From Ulva prolifera (taxonomy: Eukaryota; Chlorophyta; Ulvophyceae; Ulvales; Ulvaceae), in the NCBI GenBank assembly GCA_023078555.1, contig CM041204.1:4804430-4868429 (forward strand): a stretch of DNA of 64,000 nt, written 5' to 3'. A program made the translations under genes and the position numbers. Each line of letters opens with the position of its first letter. The stretch's first letter is position 1. Of the stretch, positions 10,672 to 22,000 are shown piece by piece. The notes below the pieces were generated by a model that did no database searches, was not told where the DNA came from, and saw nothing but the letters and a program-made list of their open reading frames with translations.

Positions 10672-11737
10672 ATGGCTCTGTCCTCGCTCGCCATGGTGAC
10701 CCTCGCCCTCAGTGGCGTGTCTGCCTCAGCCCACAAGCGCGCCCCCGAGCCAGCCCCCAACCAGCTCGAGACCGCCCGCCTGCCACAGGCCGCACAGCGC
10801 CTGGAGTTTGGGGTCGAGGGGGATGCCTCCGCCTTCAAGTTTGCGTTCGCGGACCCGGTGCGCCACTTGTCAAGCCATATGTGGCCAAAATATACATTGC
10901 TCGAAATACTGATATCAGTATGTCTTGTTGCCGTCCGATCTGGAGTCAGTCATAGCCTGCAATGCTTTCTTGTTTGTCACTGTATCGCCTGGCGGTGGCC
11001 CACTACAACAACGCTATTGACTGACCTGGCGGCGCGTGTGTGCAGGATGTGTCGGCGGTGACAGACAACGCGGCGGTGCTGCAGCAGCGCGTCACCAAGG
11101 CCACCAACCCCTTCCTCTCCACCCTCGCCGAGCCTGGGGAGGCGCAGTTCCTGACCGTGCTCAAGCCCTGCGGCATCCTGCTGCCCCACGTGCACCAGCG
11201 CGCCAACGAGTTCTACTCCGTCATCTTCGGTGCGCCTCCAGATCTTGTGTACTGTGCTCATGCATGCGTACATGCTCACTCGGTACACGTTGCAGAGTCG
11301 CACCCCAGTTTCTGACAGCACGGCCGTTTTTTGCAGGTGTCATGGATGCCGGCATCTCGCAGGAGAACGGGGCGGCGCAGGACATCACGTTTGAGGTCGC
11401 GCCCGGGGAGGTGTTTGTTGTGCCCCAGGGCCTGCTGCACCACAACCACAACCGCCAGTGCTTCCCCAACGTCTTCCTGCAGTCCTTCACCAGCAGCGAC
11501 CCCGGAGCGCTCAACGTCATCGGTGCCCTCGCCGCCCTCGGCGCCGGCAGCGACGCCGGCGCGGCGGCCATTGCGGCCAGCGGTGCACAGCTCGTGGAGG
11601 CGAGCCCGCAGGGCGCGTTTGCGCTGGACCAGGCGTGCCTCAAGGAGTGCGGCTTCCCCGAGACGGGCGCCCCCGGTGACGGCCTGCATGACCTGCCCAA
11701 GGACTTCAAGGCCCTCTTCGGCCTCGGCCACTGGTAG
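10672..11737 (+). CDS. Germin-like single-domain cupin protein, copy B
   Basis: Exons 10672-10857, 11046-11229 and 11337-11737 (186, 184 and 401 nt) give 256 residues with matching phases. The signal peptide is MALSSLAMVTLALSGVSASA. The spacer is shorter than in copy A (HKRAPEPAP). The cupin boxes HVHQRANEF and PGEVFVVPQGLLHHNHN are identical to copy A and keep the three His and one Glu metal ligands. The protein ends GLGHW where copy A has GLGEW. Donors for both introns are GTGCGCC. The likely role is a secreted or cell-wall metal cupin of the germin-like group; substrate unknown. Confidence 0.9.
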
Positions 11738-13819
11738 AGACCTTGTCGGTTCAGCCTGCTATATATCAACACCATAAGTCCCTACCTGTTGTCCACTGCT
11801 GTCTTGCAGCACAGCTCGAGGGACCATAAGCCCTCTGCTGGTATGTATGGTGCCGAGGGCTTCTAGAAAGTATGTGAAATATGCGACAAATCAGATAATG
11901 GATGCAAGGCTCTCTTGTAAAACTGTGACATGCTACGGTCATGCTTACGGCTGTTGGAGGGTGATGCGAATCGGCATCACCCGTGCTGCCTCGCTTCTTG
12001 TCAATTGCAATGTAGTTGTGACACGGCAGCGAAGGAGGCAGCACGGCCAAAGTTCCGTGCTTCAACAAGCACAGGCACTGGTATATGCCTGAAACTCCAA
12101 CACCAGACCCAGTGAATCAGTGACGGGCTGAATCCGTTTTCAATCTACGTAGTGAAGTACTTCCAGGCAGTCGTTCTTACATCGGCTCATGCTCGTCTCC
12201 CGCACCGGTCGACTGCGCGTTGCTCCTCAACTAGGGTTGCTCCTCAATGCAATCAGGCTGGGGGGATGGCTACTCGGTGCCAAGATTATCTAGCTGATGG
12301 AAATGCATGACCGCGCATATAACGACCAGAACCTGAGCTCAGCTGAGCGGCTGCCTCTGTATACAAAACACTAAACAATTCATAACTTCTCGTTGGCACA
12401 CGTTGACTGGCCCCGGCTGCAGATCTGCTCACATAGGCGGTTCCTGGGACTGTTTCTGGGTGAACGCATGCCTGTCGTGTCGCTGTGTGGAGGTGCGTTT
12501 GCTATTGTTTGATTGCAATGATGTCATGCTGTTTTGTAATCTGCGGGGCTGCGCGCCTCTCTGGCTCTGTCAATGTAACACATCCGCATACAACTACCCA
12601 GCCCCAAGGCATCCCTGGACGCTTGTCCATTGCGGAGGCAATAATAGATGCATGTCACCGGACACCTGCCGGCGCAGGACACCGTACACACAGCCAAGGA
12701 CCAGAACATCCGGCCCCAAGTATTGTAACCCGCACTGCCAGCTATGGCACGCATGGAGTTCAACATCGTTGCTCTCAACGCACAACACACACCAGCCACT
12801 GCGATACTGGCATCACGTCAGGCAAGATACTGATTGGACGGACCGCAGGGCTCGCATTAGAGAATGTGGCGTGAGCAGGTCTGCCGCTCAGGCCAGGTGG
12901 GTTTCGGTGCCAGGACTTGTCGGGGGACACCTATCACTTTGGTATGGGGCAGCGAGGCAAGAGTCCACTCAGCTTTACTCCAGCTAGATTTCCTGTGTAC
13001 GTGGACCAGAGTATGAAGCTTCTGGAGGTCAAGAATCTGTAATATTAGGGTCACGCTGTAGTAGTCAAGGTGCCTGTGCTGCGCTGCTCATGGCACACGG
13101 ATCTCATTTGGAACAATGGGGTACACAATTGCATAGATGTTCCGTCGTGAGACCAGTGCTGCCTGCCGGCTGCCACAATGCTACCGCAAATAGCTACAGT
13201 AGGTAGCAGTCATATCAGAACATTGCAGTGTAGCTATTCAGGCCTCGTGTGACGGTACGAGGCGATAGAACAACCGTTCAAATGATTTTTTTGCCAACGT
13301 TGCCCTTTGGTCCATCGGCACATCCCTCGAAATCGCCAGCGAGCGGGGCAGCAAACATACCACCGCTACTTATGAATCTGTGATGCGGTTGTGATATGTA
13401 TTCAGATATCATGGCGTCTGAGGACTGTGCGACTTGATGAACCATCGTGTGGGCGTGTGGGGACCTGGGCTAACCCATGGCCTGTACAAACCATAGTCGA
13501 TATTCCCCAGCGGTCTACTGCGTAAGCGCAGAGGAACGCGTTATTTGCGCCTAAAGGCTGCAGTGTCAATCCTGTCCTGGGGTACTGTCGACCGGAATCT
13601 GGAATCTACTGTACTAGTGATCGTGATACTTGAAGCCAGAGCTTAAGCCATGTTTGCGTATCTGTGAAACACACCTGTGAATAGCAATATTGTGAAGCCT
13701 TGGCAATGGCCTCGCGTGAGCCCGCACGGAAGTCACCTGCAAGTACGGCACAGGTGCATGCGAACAGCGATCGACTGAACATCTGCGGAAGAGCTTAGGC
13801 CAAAGGTTCACGCCTGCTG
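11738..13819. other. Intergenic region, no gene recognised
   Basis: Downstream of cupin copy B there is about 2 kb without convincing coding sequence. The longest frame (12403-12987, plus) has a Cys/His/Trp-rich composition with no motif and scattered splice-like strings, and frames on the opposite strand overlap it equally well. Base composition is closer to AT/GC balance than in neighbouring exons. I see no repeats longer than about 15 bases. Confidence 0.5.
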
Positions 13820-14140
13820 ATGCAAGAGTACCTCATCAAATCATCACTCCGGACGGTGGTCCGCAACAGTGACTGTCCAAAAAATATCAGACCAATCACT
13901 TGCGCATGTCCTTCCGGCGTTTGTACGTTGCAGAGATCTGGACAGATGAATCACCCCATCCCCAGCGCCCTTACAACCGCGACCTGCCACAAGAACACCA
14001 ATCTGGAAGAGTGCAGGAAGATCATGGAGAAGCATTTGCTCAAGGCGCCCAGAGGCCTGTCCACTCAGTACGTTGGCAAGCATTTGGACGCTTTGACAGA
14101 ACGGCGTCAGGAGGACACCAAAGCACCCCAAAAGAAGTGA
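13820..14140 (+). CDS. Possible small gene or exon of unknown function
   Basis: An open frame of 106 residues whose C-terminal half is charged and helix-like (ECRKIMEKHLL ... LDALTERRQEDTKAPQKK), quite unlike the Trp/Cys-rich noise around it. It may be an internal or 5' exon of the EF-hand gene starting at 16132, or a separate small gene. I do not recognise a family, and no supporting splice phase could be established between here and 16132. Other weakly coding-looking stretches lie at 14840-14960 and 15745-15985. Confidence 0.25.
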   Translation: MQEYLIKSSLRTVVRNSDCPKNIRPITCACPSGVCTLQRSGQMNHPIPSALTTATCHKNTNLEECRKIMEKHLLKAPRGLSTQYVGKHLDALTERRQEDTKAPQKK

Positions 14141-16131
14141 AATGCGTAGCTGGCTGTACATTGACTTCATTGTGCAAAGTGGAGAGCCCATTTATAGATG
14201 AAGCACTAGTCCTGCAAGCTGCTGCTTGTTCCCCCCCCCGTCCATGGACTTTGATCTGGCGGACCTGTCACACTGCTGTGGATGGCAAGTCCAAGTACAA
14301 GCTAGGCCTGAACCTGGGATACAAGCTGGGCTCGCATGACTGCAACATGGAGTTCTCACCTCTGCTTTCACATGACAGTTTGGCGGAGTCAAACTACAGG
14401 AGCCAGACGTGCGCTCGCACAGAACGCTTGGGGAGTTCGCAGGCGGACAGACAGCCTGTCAAGCAAACATGCAGCATGTGAGCTCAAATCCAGCAAGATG
14501 TCATCCTGTCACAGGTCAATGTAATCGCATCACTATAGTCGATTGGTGCACTGTCTGCACCGCTGCCAAGAAGATGTGGAAGTCGTTGCATTCTGTACAC
14601 TTCTTTTGCGCCCACCTGTTTTGCGCCCACCTGTTTTGCATTTCGGCTGGAGCAGATCAAGCGTGCACAGCACAGACTGAAAGCTACTACTGAGTCCTGA
14701 ATGCTCTTCAGAGAGACATGCTATGCCTTGCAAACATCATATTAGCACCTTTGCGCCTTTGCTGGCAGGTTTTTTTAGTTTTGAGTCTTGAGCCTGGATT
14801 TATGAAAGCAACTGAGCAGCCCCAGACAGGTACACCACTCTTGCCTGGTGCAATTCTGCTGCATCCCATGTCTCAGCACTCTGCCATGCAACAGTGGCAT
14901 TCGCCCAGCATGAGCAGTGGTCAGACCAGCTCCATATGTAGAAGCAGTGTCAGTTGCGTGAAGGCTTTGTGACGAGACAAGCTATGCTGCAGCGCTAACC
15001 TGTCTTTTGAACCAGGCGCGGAGGCCAGCATTGCAGATTTCAAGGCTAATCTTTTGCCGAAACGTTGATGTGGAACGTCCAGGCTACGCAGCTTGTGCAT
15101 ACACGGCCACACAGCTCGCATCCCTGCCTGGACTGAACAACAACACATGCATTGTCATGGCGTCAGGTTCTAGATCACGCTTACTGTTGTGCCTGCAAGT
15201 AGAGCTCACAAGGCAGGGTTCATTGCAGCAGCATTTCTCATTTGTATCACTGTAACCACCAGTACCCGTGGGTGGTCTGACCGAGGAGTTTCTGGTACCG
15301 AAAACGTATGGATATATTTTGATGCACTATGTCCCTGTATCCATTTGCCTGCTGATCTCAATGGGTTGCCGTAATGGCATTTTGTGTGTGTGCCGGACCC
15401 TGTCGCTGGTGCCTGACAGCCATGTGAGCTTCCAGGGCCTCCCAACGGAGCCATACAGCAGAGCATGTGCCAGACTATAGCCTATATATGTGTGTATGTC
15501 TAGAACGCGCCTACCTGATCGCGAGCTCAGGCTCAGGCGAAGGGCTGAGGAAACAGGCACCTTGTGAACGTGCAGAACATGCATGGGATATGTTCCGGGG
15601 ACTGAGATCGACTGTGGCTGGGCGCGAGACAGTGTCCGGGCACCAGCTCGTTCAAAAGAGACGTTGCAATGTTCCATCTTTACCAGCGAAGTCGTACACG
15701 AGAAACCGTGTATTGGCTAAAACAAGTCCCTTGCCATCCAAGTGCAAGACAAAATGCCGGATCCCAATGCCTCTCATTACCTTCACAGCTTGGATTATAA
15801 GCCAAGTATAAGGACCATGGGCAGCCCTGGTGGCTGGGACCACATGGGAAACGACCGGACTTTGTCGCCGCAAGCACATCTGACGAAGTCAAGCAAATCA
15901 GGAAGGAGACACAATCATTTCGCCCCGGGCGCCACAGATCATGTCGTGTTTCAGAATAATCATGCAACATGGTCGGGTGTTGGCGGTCAGGTGCAGTCCC
16001 TTGTTTTCGGTAACGCCATACTCATAGTCTGCGATGTTGTGGACCCGTCAGTATACTCGACGCATTGGGAATTATTGTATGTGATGCAACATTCATCGAC
16101 TGATTATTCACTGTGTCGAGCATAATTTCAG
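14141..16131. other. Weakly coding or intronic region
   Basis: No family-level match is visible. A frame at 15745-15985 (plus) is Ser/His/Gly-rich and ends near a CAG-GTGCAG site, so it could be an exon upstream of the EF-hand exons. A 16-nt direct repeat (TTTTGCGCCCACCTG twice) lies at about 14606-14639. Most of the stretch is probably intron or intergenic sequence. Confidence 0.35.
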
Positions 16132-16920
16132 GCTGCTAAAACCGACAAAGGAGTGACCCAGTATGCCCCAGCTGCAGCTTCTCAACTGCAGCACATGCAA
16201 TCCACCAGCTCTGAGTCCAGCAACGCAAGCCATGCTTTCAATTCTGGGGCAAGCCGAATAGATGGCACTGGATCGTGCGCGCAGCGAGACATGTGCTCAC
16301 AAGGAGATGTACTGCACTGCATTCGAAACTCACTTGCTAGGCATGGAGCACATGGCGCTGTAGAATTCGCATTGCAAATTAGGTTCGCTGCCAGTCCTGA
16401 CGATACAATCGCCTTTGGAGATCTTGCACGTGTGGTGGAGCGCTTCTGTGGTTTGGGCGAAGCATGCGTTCATTCCATCTTCCGCTTGATGGACAAGGAC
16501 TGCCATGGGCGGATTCCCATACACCACTTTATTGATGTGGTGTATGCTCAATTGTCTCCGGCGCAAATGGAGCGAAGCAAGAGTGTATATGCGGCATGTT
16601 CCTGCTGCATGCCCAGTCTTGCAGTCAAACATGGCAATCCCTGTGTGTTCACGGCTGAAACATGGGTGTGCAACACTTGCAGAAATTGCATCAGCATCTG
16701 GACGGCGATTTGGATATCCCTCGCGTCCTGCAAATTGTAGACTTCAAAAACCATGCGGACCACTTGTCAGGCCGGAAGAGCAAAGCCATGTTGTTCAGCG
16801 AATTTTCTGACCTGGTTGCCTCAAATTCGGTTTCCTGGCAGGCATTTCAGCTATACTGCAGAGGACTTGCAACCTGTGTCAGTGAAGGCGAACTGTCACA
16901 AATGGTGCGAGTCTGTCAAA
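16132..16920 (+). CDS. Calcyphosin-like EF-hand protein (two recognisable exons; gene ends unresolved)
   Basis: Exon 16132-16584 follows a TTTCAG acceptor and joins in phase to 16683-16920 through GTATATG/TTGCAG. The first exon has a Ser/Gln-rich lead, then a helix with ARHGAHGAVEF, a degenerate first loop, FRLMDKDCHGRIPIHHF as a second EF-hand loop, and QLSPAQMERSKS. The second has HLDGDLDIPRVLQIVD as a third loop, HADHLSGRKSKAML, and VSWQAFQLYCRGLA as the fourth helix. Spacing and these linkers follow the calcyphosin/CAPSL four-EF-hand layout. Several loops lack the usual position-12 acidic residue, so calcium binding by some is doubtful. Plausible further exons lie downstream (about 17240-17330 and 17600-17735) and upstream. 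Calcyphosins are often ciliary or calcium-signalling proteins; the role here is unknown. Confidence 0.6.
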
Positions 16921-19017
16921 GTACCTGCAACAGGTTGATCTTTTCGGCAAGGTCTACAACTTACCAATTGCGTGTGTGATCACACCTGCTGTGTGCAATT
17001 GCGGAATCCTGCCCAGGGGGGGAAGAGGACGGATCCAGGTGCTTGCTGCAGCATTCAGCTTCCAGTTTTGGCAGTGAGTTTTGTCAGGAGCCAGAGAATA
17101 TCACATCCGTTATTTGCCAAACCTGCAGACTGTGCCGTGTCTTGATCTAGCGCCTTGTGTCAGCACTTTGACAAAGGTATTGGTTATGCTTTGGGACGCA
17201 TCGTTTTCCTGTGCACTGTCTAGAGATGAAAGCAGTTGCACCATACAGTTACAAGAGTCTTGGAACTTCAATCAGCCAAAGAATCCGAGTTGGGACAGCC
17301 CAGCAGGTCCAGCCTATGCAACAAGCCCGGCTGTCCGATCCAATCATATACAGCGTCAAAAGACACTCTGCAGCATGCGCAAGTATCCTCAGGTGCTCCC
17401 CCCTACATGTTTGTGCCAGAACACCGATAAGTTCCGCTATTGCATCGATGGGACTGTATCTCGCTGAGATATGCTGGACACGAACTGGGTGCAGCATGAG
17501 TCAACGCGTGACGGCCATATGTGTGTGCAGCCTCTCCACGTTGGCCTTAGCCCAATCTTCAATCCGACAGAGTTTCCAGCAAGTCCCGAGCGGTCAGGGA
17601 AGGCGTGCGGATTTGGCAGCGCAAATGTATCTACCATCAGGCTGGGATGAAGATCGCCTCGGCGAATGTGCATTCGGTCCTGAACCTCTGGAGTATTTCT
17701 CATTGCCAGTGCAGTGGCATGCATCCAAGGGGCAGCTATAAGGCTTGGCGAATTCGACAGAACTGATCAGTGGTGTGTGGCTTGGTTCCACTGACAGGGT
17801 GGCAATGACAGACTTGGAGGTCAAATCACCGCAGGGGCGTCAGCACCTGCCACGCATGGCAATCACACACTTTGGCCCTGTTTACACGGCATGTAATCAA
17901 AAGTTACTGTATGCATTTGAAATCAGAGCACCGTGAGAAGTCGGCTTCAGGATGTCAGAGCACTGCTCATGCTGCACTTGCTCCGATTGTTGTGGAAGAG
18001 ACATCAAGACACTCCGCAAGCACTGGTTGGATTACACACCTGCAGCACCCAACCGCATGGATCCTGGAAAGCGTGTTGACCAGTCTTCCTCCAAACGACA
18101 AAAGCACTTTGTGATCTCCGTTTCACTGTCACTGGAAGCTTACGAGATACAAGGGTGGACTAGCATACATACCCGAAGATTGCCTTATGCAGCTTGGCCC
18201 GCTAGCGATGGCAGTGCACAAATCACAGATCCTGGGCAGTGGCATGCAAATGGCAATGGAGTGCACGCCTTGACAAGCATGGCCATGCTCGACACGTGGG
18301 AACAAGGAAATCACACCTTCCTTTCAGACTTCCCGAGCATGGTTGTGCTGATCAGTGCAGGCAACGCTGTGTCCATTGCGGGCACAGCTCACATGTGCAA
18401 ACGCAGCAGCACAAGCATCACTACGCGCAGCTCACGCAGCCGTGGCTAGCATACCAAGATTATTTTTTGGGCATCCTGACAACTGCCTCCATTCATAGTG
18501 ACCAATCGATTGGCCAATTGCCACTGCCAGTTTCGGGTGAAGCCACTGTCCCGTTAAAACGTGGCTTGCAACGAAAGATCAGTGCGAGGCTCGGCACACA
18601 TGCGCACATCAGATCTAGAAGTTCAGATCCGAGGACAGCTAGGCTTTCGTTTTGGAAGCCATAGGCTAGTGCAGAATGCGGCGGTCTTTGTCCGCATAGA
18701 GGTCGTGCTGTGTCGAGTCGTACTTGGATGGGCCAGCACACCGCTCTGCTTCGCAATCGCAAGGGATTTTACCCTCTCGATCTTGCCATAGGTCAGTCGA
18801 CACAGGATATGATCGTCGGGCGATGAGTGTCGACGGTAGCTTCCGGACCTCCGCGAAGACCGTCTTTCGTTTGCGACCAGCTCTGCAGCGATAGCACGTT
18901 TTGGCGATATGCGCGGGATAAACAACAGACCATGCCAGTAATCAGGCATGTTAGACGTCTGTTCGGTTAATTACGTGCAGTGTTGGCGGCAAGGAAAGGG
19001 AAGTTTCTTTACACATC
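16921..19017. other. 3' part of the EF-hand locus and intergenic DNA, exons uncertain
   Basis: Frames at 17240-17330 (residues like NPSWDSPAGPAY) and 17600-17735 (WDEDRLGECAFGPEPLEYF) look more protein-like than their surroundings and may be later exons of the EF-hand gene. I could not connect them with consistent splice phase. The remainder, especially 18450-19017, shows no gene and should contain the upstream region of the helicase gene starting at 19018. Confidence 0.35.
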
Positions 19018-22000
19018 ATGACAGGGCCAGGTCATGACAGCACAACAGAAGAATGCTCAAACTACCAGGACTGCCTACGCATCGGCCAGCCACCGAGTAA
19101 TTACAGCCGCCAGCAGTCTTCTGCGCCGGCTTTCGAATCAGCATTAAGCTTGCTGTCGTCGCGTGCTGTTGCACCCGTCGCCCAGGATGGAAATGTCGTC
19201 GAGACAAGTTCCACTGGCGCGGCGACTGGGAGCAGATCAAGTAGCTGCCTTGACACTGTGAAAGGATCTGTCGTTGCTCAATTTGAACGAGGGGAGGCTT
19301 CAGAACATTGCGCATATTACCATCCCACACGGCCAGAAAGCCTGCCTGCAAAGCAACAGCTGAAGCCGAGTCCTGCGGTCCTCTCTGCCATCCGACACTC
19401 AGCAGCGCCCCCATCAAACGTCTCGGAGCAGAGTGAGGCACAGCATGGAAGCCGTTGCGGAGAGTTTTCAGCAAGCTGCGTCCAGCGGCTCCATCATCGT
19501 GGCCTACACGGTAGTGACAGACAGCCAACCTCCAGCCGAGGCCGTACCAATAGTGCTCCAGCAGCGAGCTCAACCCAGGGCTGTGGCTTAGTTCCCACGT
19601 CAGTCGGGCTCTGCTCAAGTCAGCCAAACCTCCAGTCTGTAATAATGCCCCTGAGACCGAGTCAACAGCCACAAGCCCAGCAAAGCTACTCGCTACCTGC
19701 ACCACATGAGCGTCGCCCTGTGCCCCAGGTACGCTTGTTCACTCGGATTCCGAGCCACTAGTGCTGCTTCTATTGCTGCTTCTCCTTACCCTTCTCTTGT
19801 CACGACTACACGTGTGTCACATTGCAGGTGTGGCAGCCCGCTGCAACAGGTGCCCAGGCTACACGACCGAACATGCCTGGGCCCGCCTTGAGCAAGCCAA
19901 GGACTGAGCCGCCCAGTCCTCACCAGGCGACACTACCACTGCAACCCTGGTATTCCCAGCAGTTTCAGCCAGGGCCAGGTACGCCGCAGCCACAGCCACA
20001 TCAGCCGCAGCCCCACCACAGCCGCCATCAGCCCCACCAGGACCGGCATCACCAGCCGTACCAGGCGCCCCCACAGTCCCAGATTCAGCAGCGGAGCCAT
20101 CACCCTGCAGCCCACCTCAGCTCCCACTCACAGCACAGCCACCGCCCTCACCAGCCCTCACAGTACCGGCCCGACCGCCAGCACTCACACCAGCAGCGCT
20201 GCACCCCAGCACTCGACTCCAGGCCACCCCTCCAGCCACTACAGCCTGTAGCTGTCCAGCCTGGTCCTCTACAGCATGCACAGCCACACGGCGTCCGTCA
20301 CCAGCCCTCGACTCACCTCCACAACACCGCGACCCCGTCGCAGTCCGCACGGCACGGCCACTCCGCCAGCGCCTGCCAGGCAGCTGCTCAGCAACACCCG
20401 CCACTGCAGCAGCCTGGCGGAGTGCCTAACAGCCTCCCTCACCAGCACCCAGGCCAGAGCCACCCGCCTCAACCGTCCCACTCGGCGCATCGCGGACAGC
20501 CGCTCACACATCCGCGGCCGGCAGATGTACACATGCATGCACACGTGCAGCGCCCACACGGCGCGTCTGCGCCTGTGACTGGCGTGTCCACGCGCCCCGC
20601 GCCCGCTGCGATCCTTCCGCAACGAGGTGACGTGCGCGCACCTGCAGGGGCCCTCGCAGGCCATGCACCACGGCCGCACATGCATGCTGCGTCCGCCCCG
20701 GCCGCTGTCGGGCCGTCAGGGGGGCCGGCAGCGCCGCCGCCGTCCGTCTGCCCGTACGAGGTGTGCCCGGGGATCTTTGAGCACTGCGGCGGGGTGATGC
20801 AGCGCTTCAGCTTGCCGGACGGCGATGCATGGCGCTGTATGTCGTGCGGTTTCTCTGCTCTGGGAGAGTTGCAGGAGAGCGCCGTGAAGCTCGCACTGGA
20901 GATAGTTCCCGCGGTGAATGACAATCGCGTCGTGGCGTCGGCTGCCGCAGCCGGCGACAGCGGGGGCGGCGCCGTGCGAGTGTACGTCCGTCCGCTGGGC
21001 AAAGCGCGCAGCGCTGTGCGCAGCGCGGGGGGCGTGCTGGCGGTGCTGCAGCAGCGGGCCGGCGTGGACGCGGCGGCCGCGGTGGAGGTGGGCCGAGAGT
21101 ATGTGGCGTTTGCGCTGGCGGAGCTGCCGGCGCTGCGGGCGAAGCTGCGTGCGCTGCGGCTGCTTGATGCGCCCGGGGCGGACGTGCCGGGGTGGGCGGA
21201 GGCGAGCTTTGTTGGGCAGGTGGAGCGGGAGGAGGCGGAAGAGGCGGAGGCTGCGCTGCGGCGCATGCCAGCCACGCTGCGGCACAGCCTGATGCCGTTC
21301 CAGGCAGAGGGGGTGCGCTTTGGGCTGGCACGGCGTGGGCGCTGCCTCATCGGCGACGAGATGGGTGCGCTCCTGGGGCTTGAGCTCCATATCGCCGCAT
21401 GTACATCAGATGTTTCTGCTTGTGACGTTTTACGCATATATTTTTGGAGGACTGACCTCCCTGCTGCTGTAGGGTCCTGCTCAGCTGACGCCTGCCGAAC
21501 GCCCCAGGTGCATGTGCAGGAGTTGGGAAGACGGTCCAGGCGATCGCGCTCGCGGCGTGCCACATGCATGAGTGGGCGCCGCTGCTGGTCATCTGCCCTG
21601 CGAGCATCCGCCTGCTGTGGTGCGAGGAGCTGGAGAAGTGGTTGCCAAGCCTGCGCCCCTGCGACATCACCGTCATACAGGGCAACGCCGACTGGGGCTC
21701 GACGCCGGACTGCCCCGCGCCCGAGCCCGATCCCTCCGCCTCTGCCGCTGACGGCGCAACCTCGCAGCACGACACCAGCACAACAGCGGCCCTATCCGGT
21801 CCATCTGCTGTGGAGGGCGCCGACAGCGGCCCCGCTGGCAAGCGGCTGTCATTCGCGGACTTCCAGAGCTCCCAGCCGCCCGCTACACCGGGGGAGCCAC
21901 GGCCCCGGGTCGTTGTGACGTCGTACCACATGGCAGCCAACCTCTCGTGCCGTCGGTGCACGAAGTACGGCGACTCGTGGGGAAGCCACAAGTGTCCTGG

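Larger units (their letters stand above)
8469..11737. repeat. Inverted gene duplication with homogenised arms
   Basis: Arms 8469-9160 (minus) and 11046-11737 (plus), 692 nt each, cover exon 2, intron 2 and exon 3 of the two cupin genes. They are nearly identical by eye, with about four or five differences. Intron 2 (8870-8976 against 11230-11336) appears identical base for base. In contrast, intron 1, the sequence upstream of each ATG and the sequence after each stop are unrelated or strongly diverged, and exon 1 differs by substitutions and a 12-nt length change. This pattern suggests an older inverted duplication with recent gene conversion confined to the 3' two-thirds of the gene. Confidence 0.88.

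Noticed and set aside
12403-12987. 194-residue plus-strand open frame
   Set aside because: Cys/His/Trp-rich, no motif, overlapping frames equally open on the other strand, and no plausible splice partner.
20469-21770. 433-residue minus-strand open frame opposite the helicase gene
   Set aside because: It is the shadow of the GC-rich coding strand, which carries a clear helicase start. The shadow product is Ala/Arg/Ser-rich with no motif.
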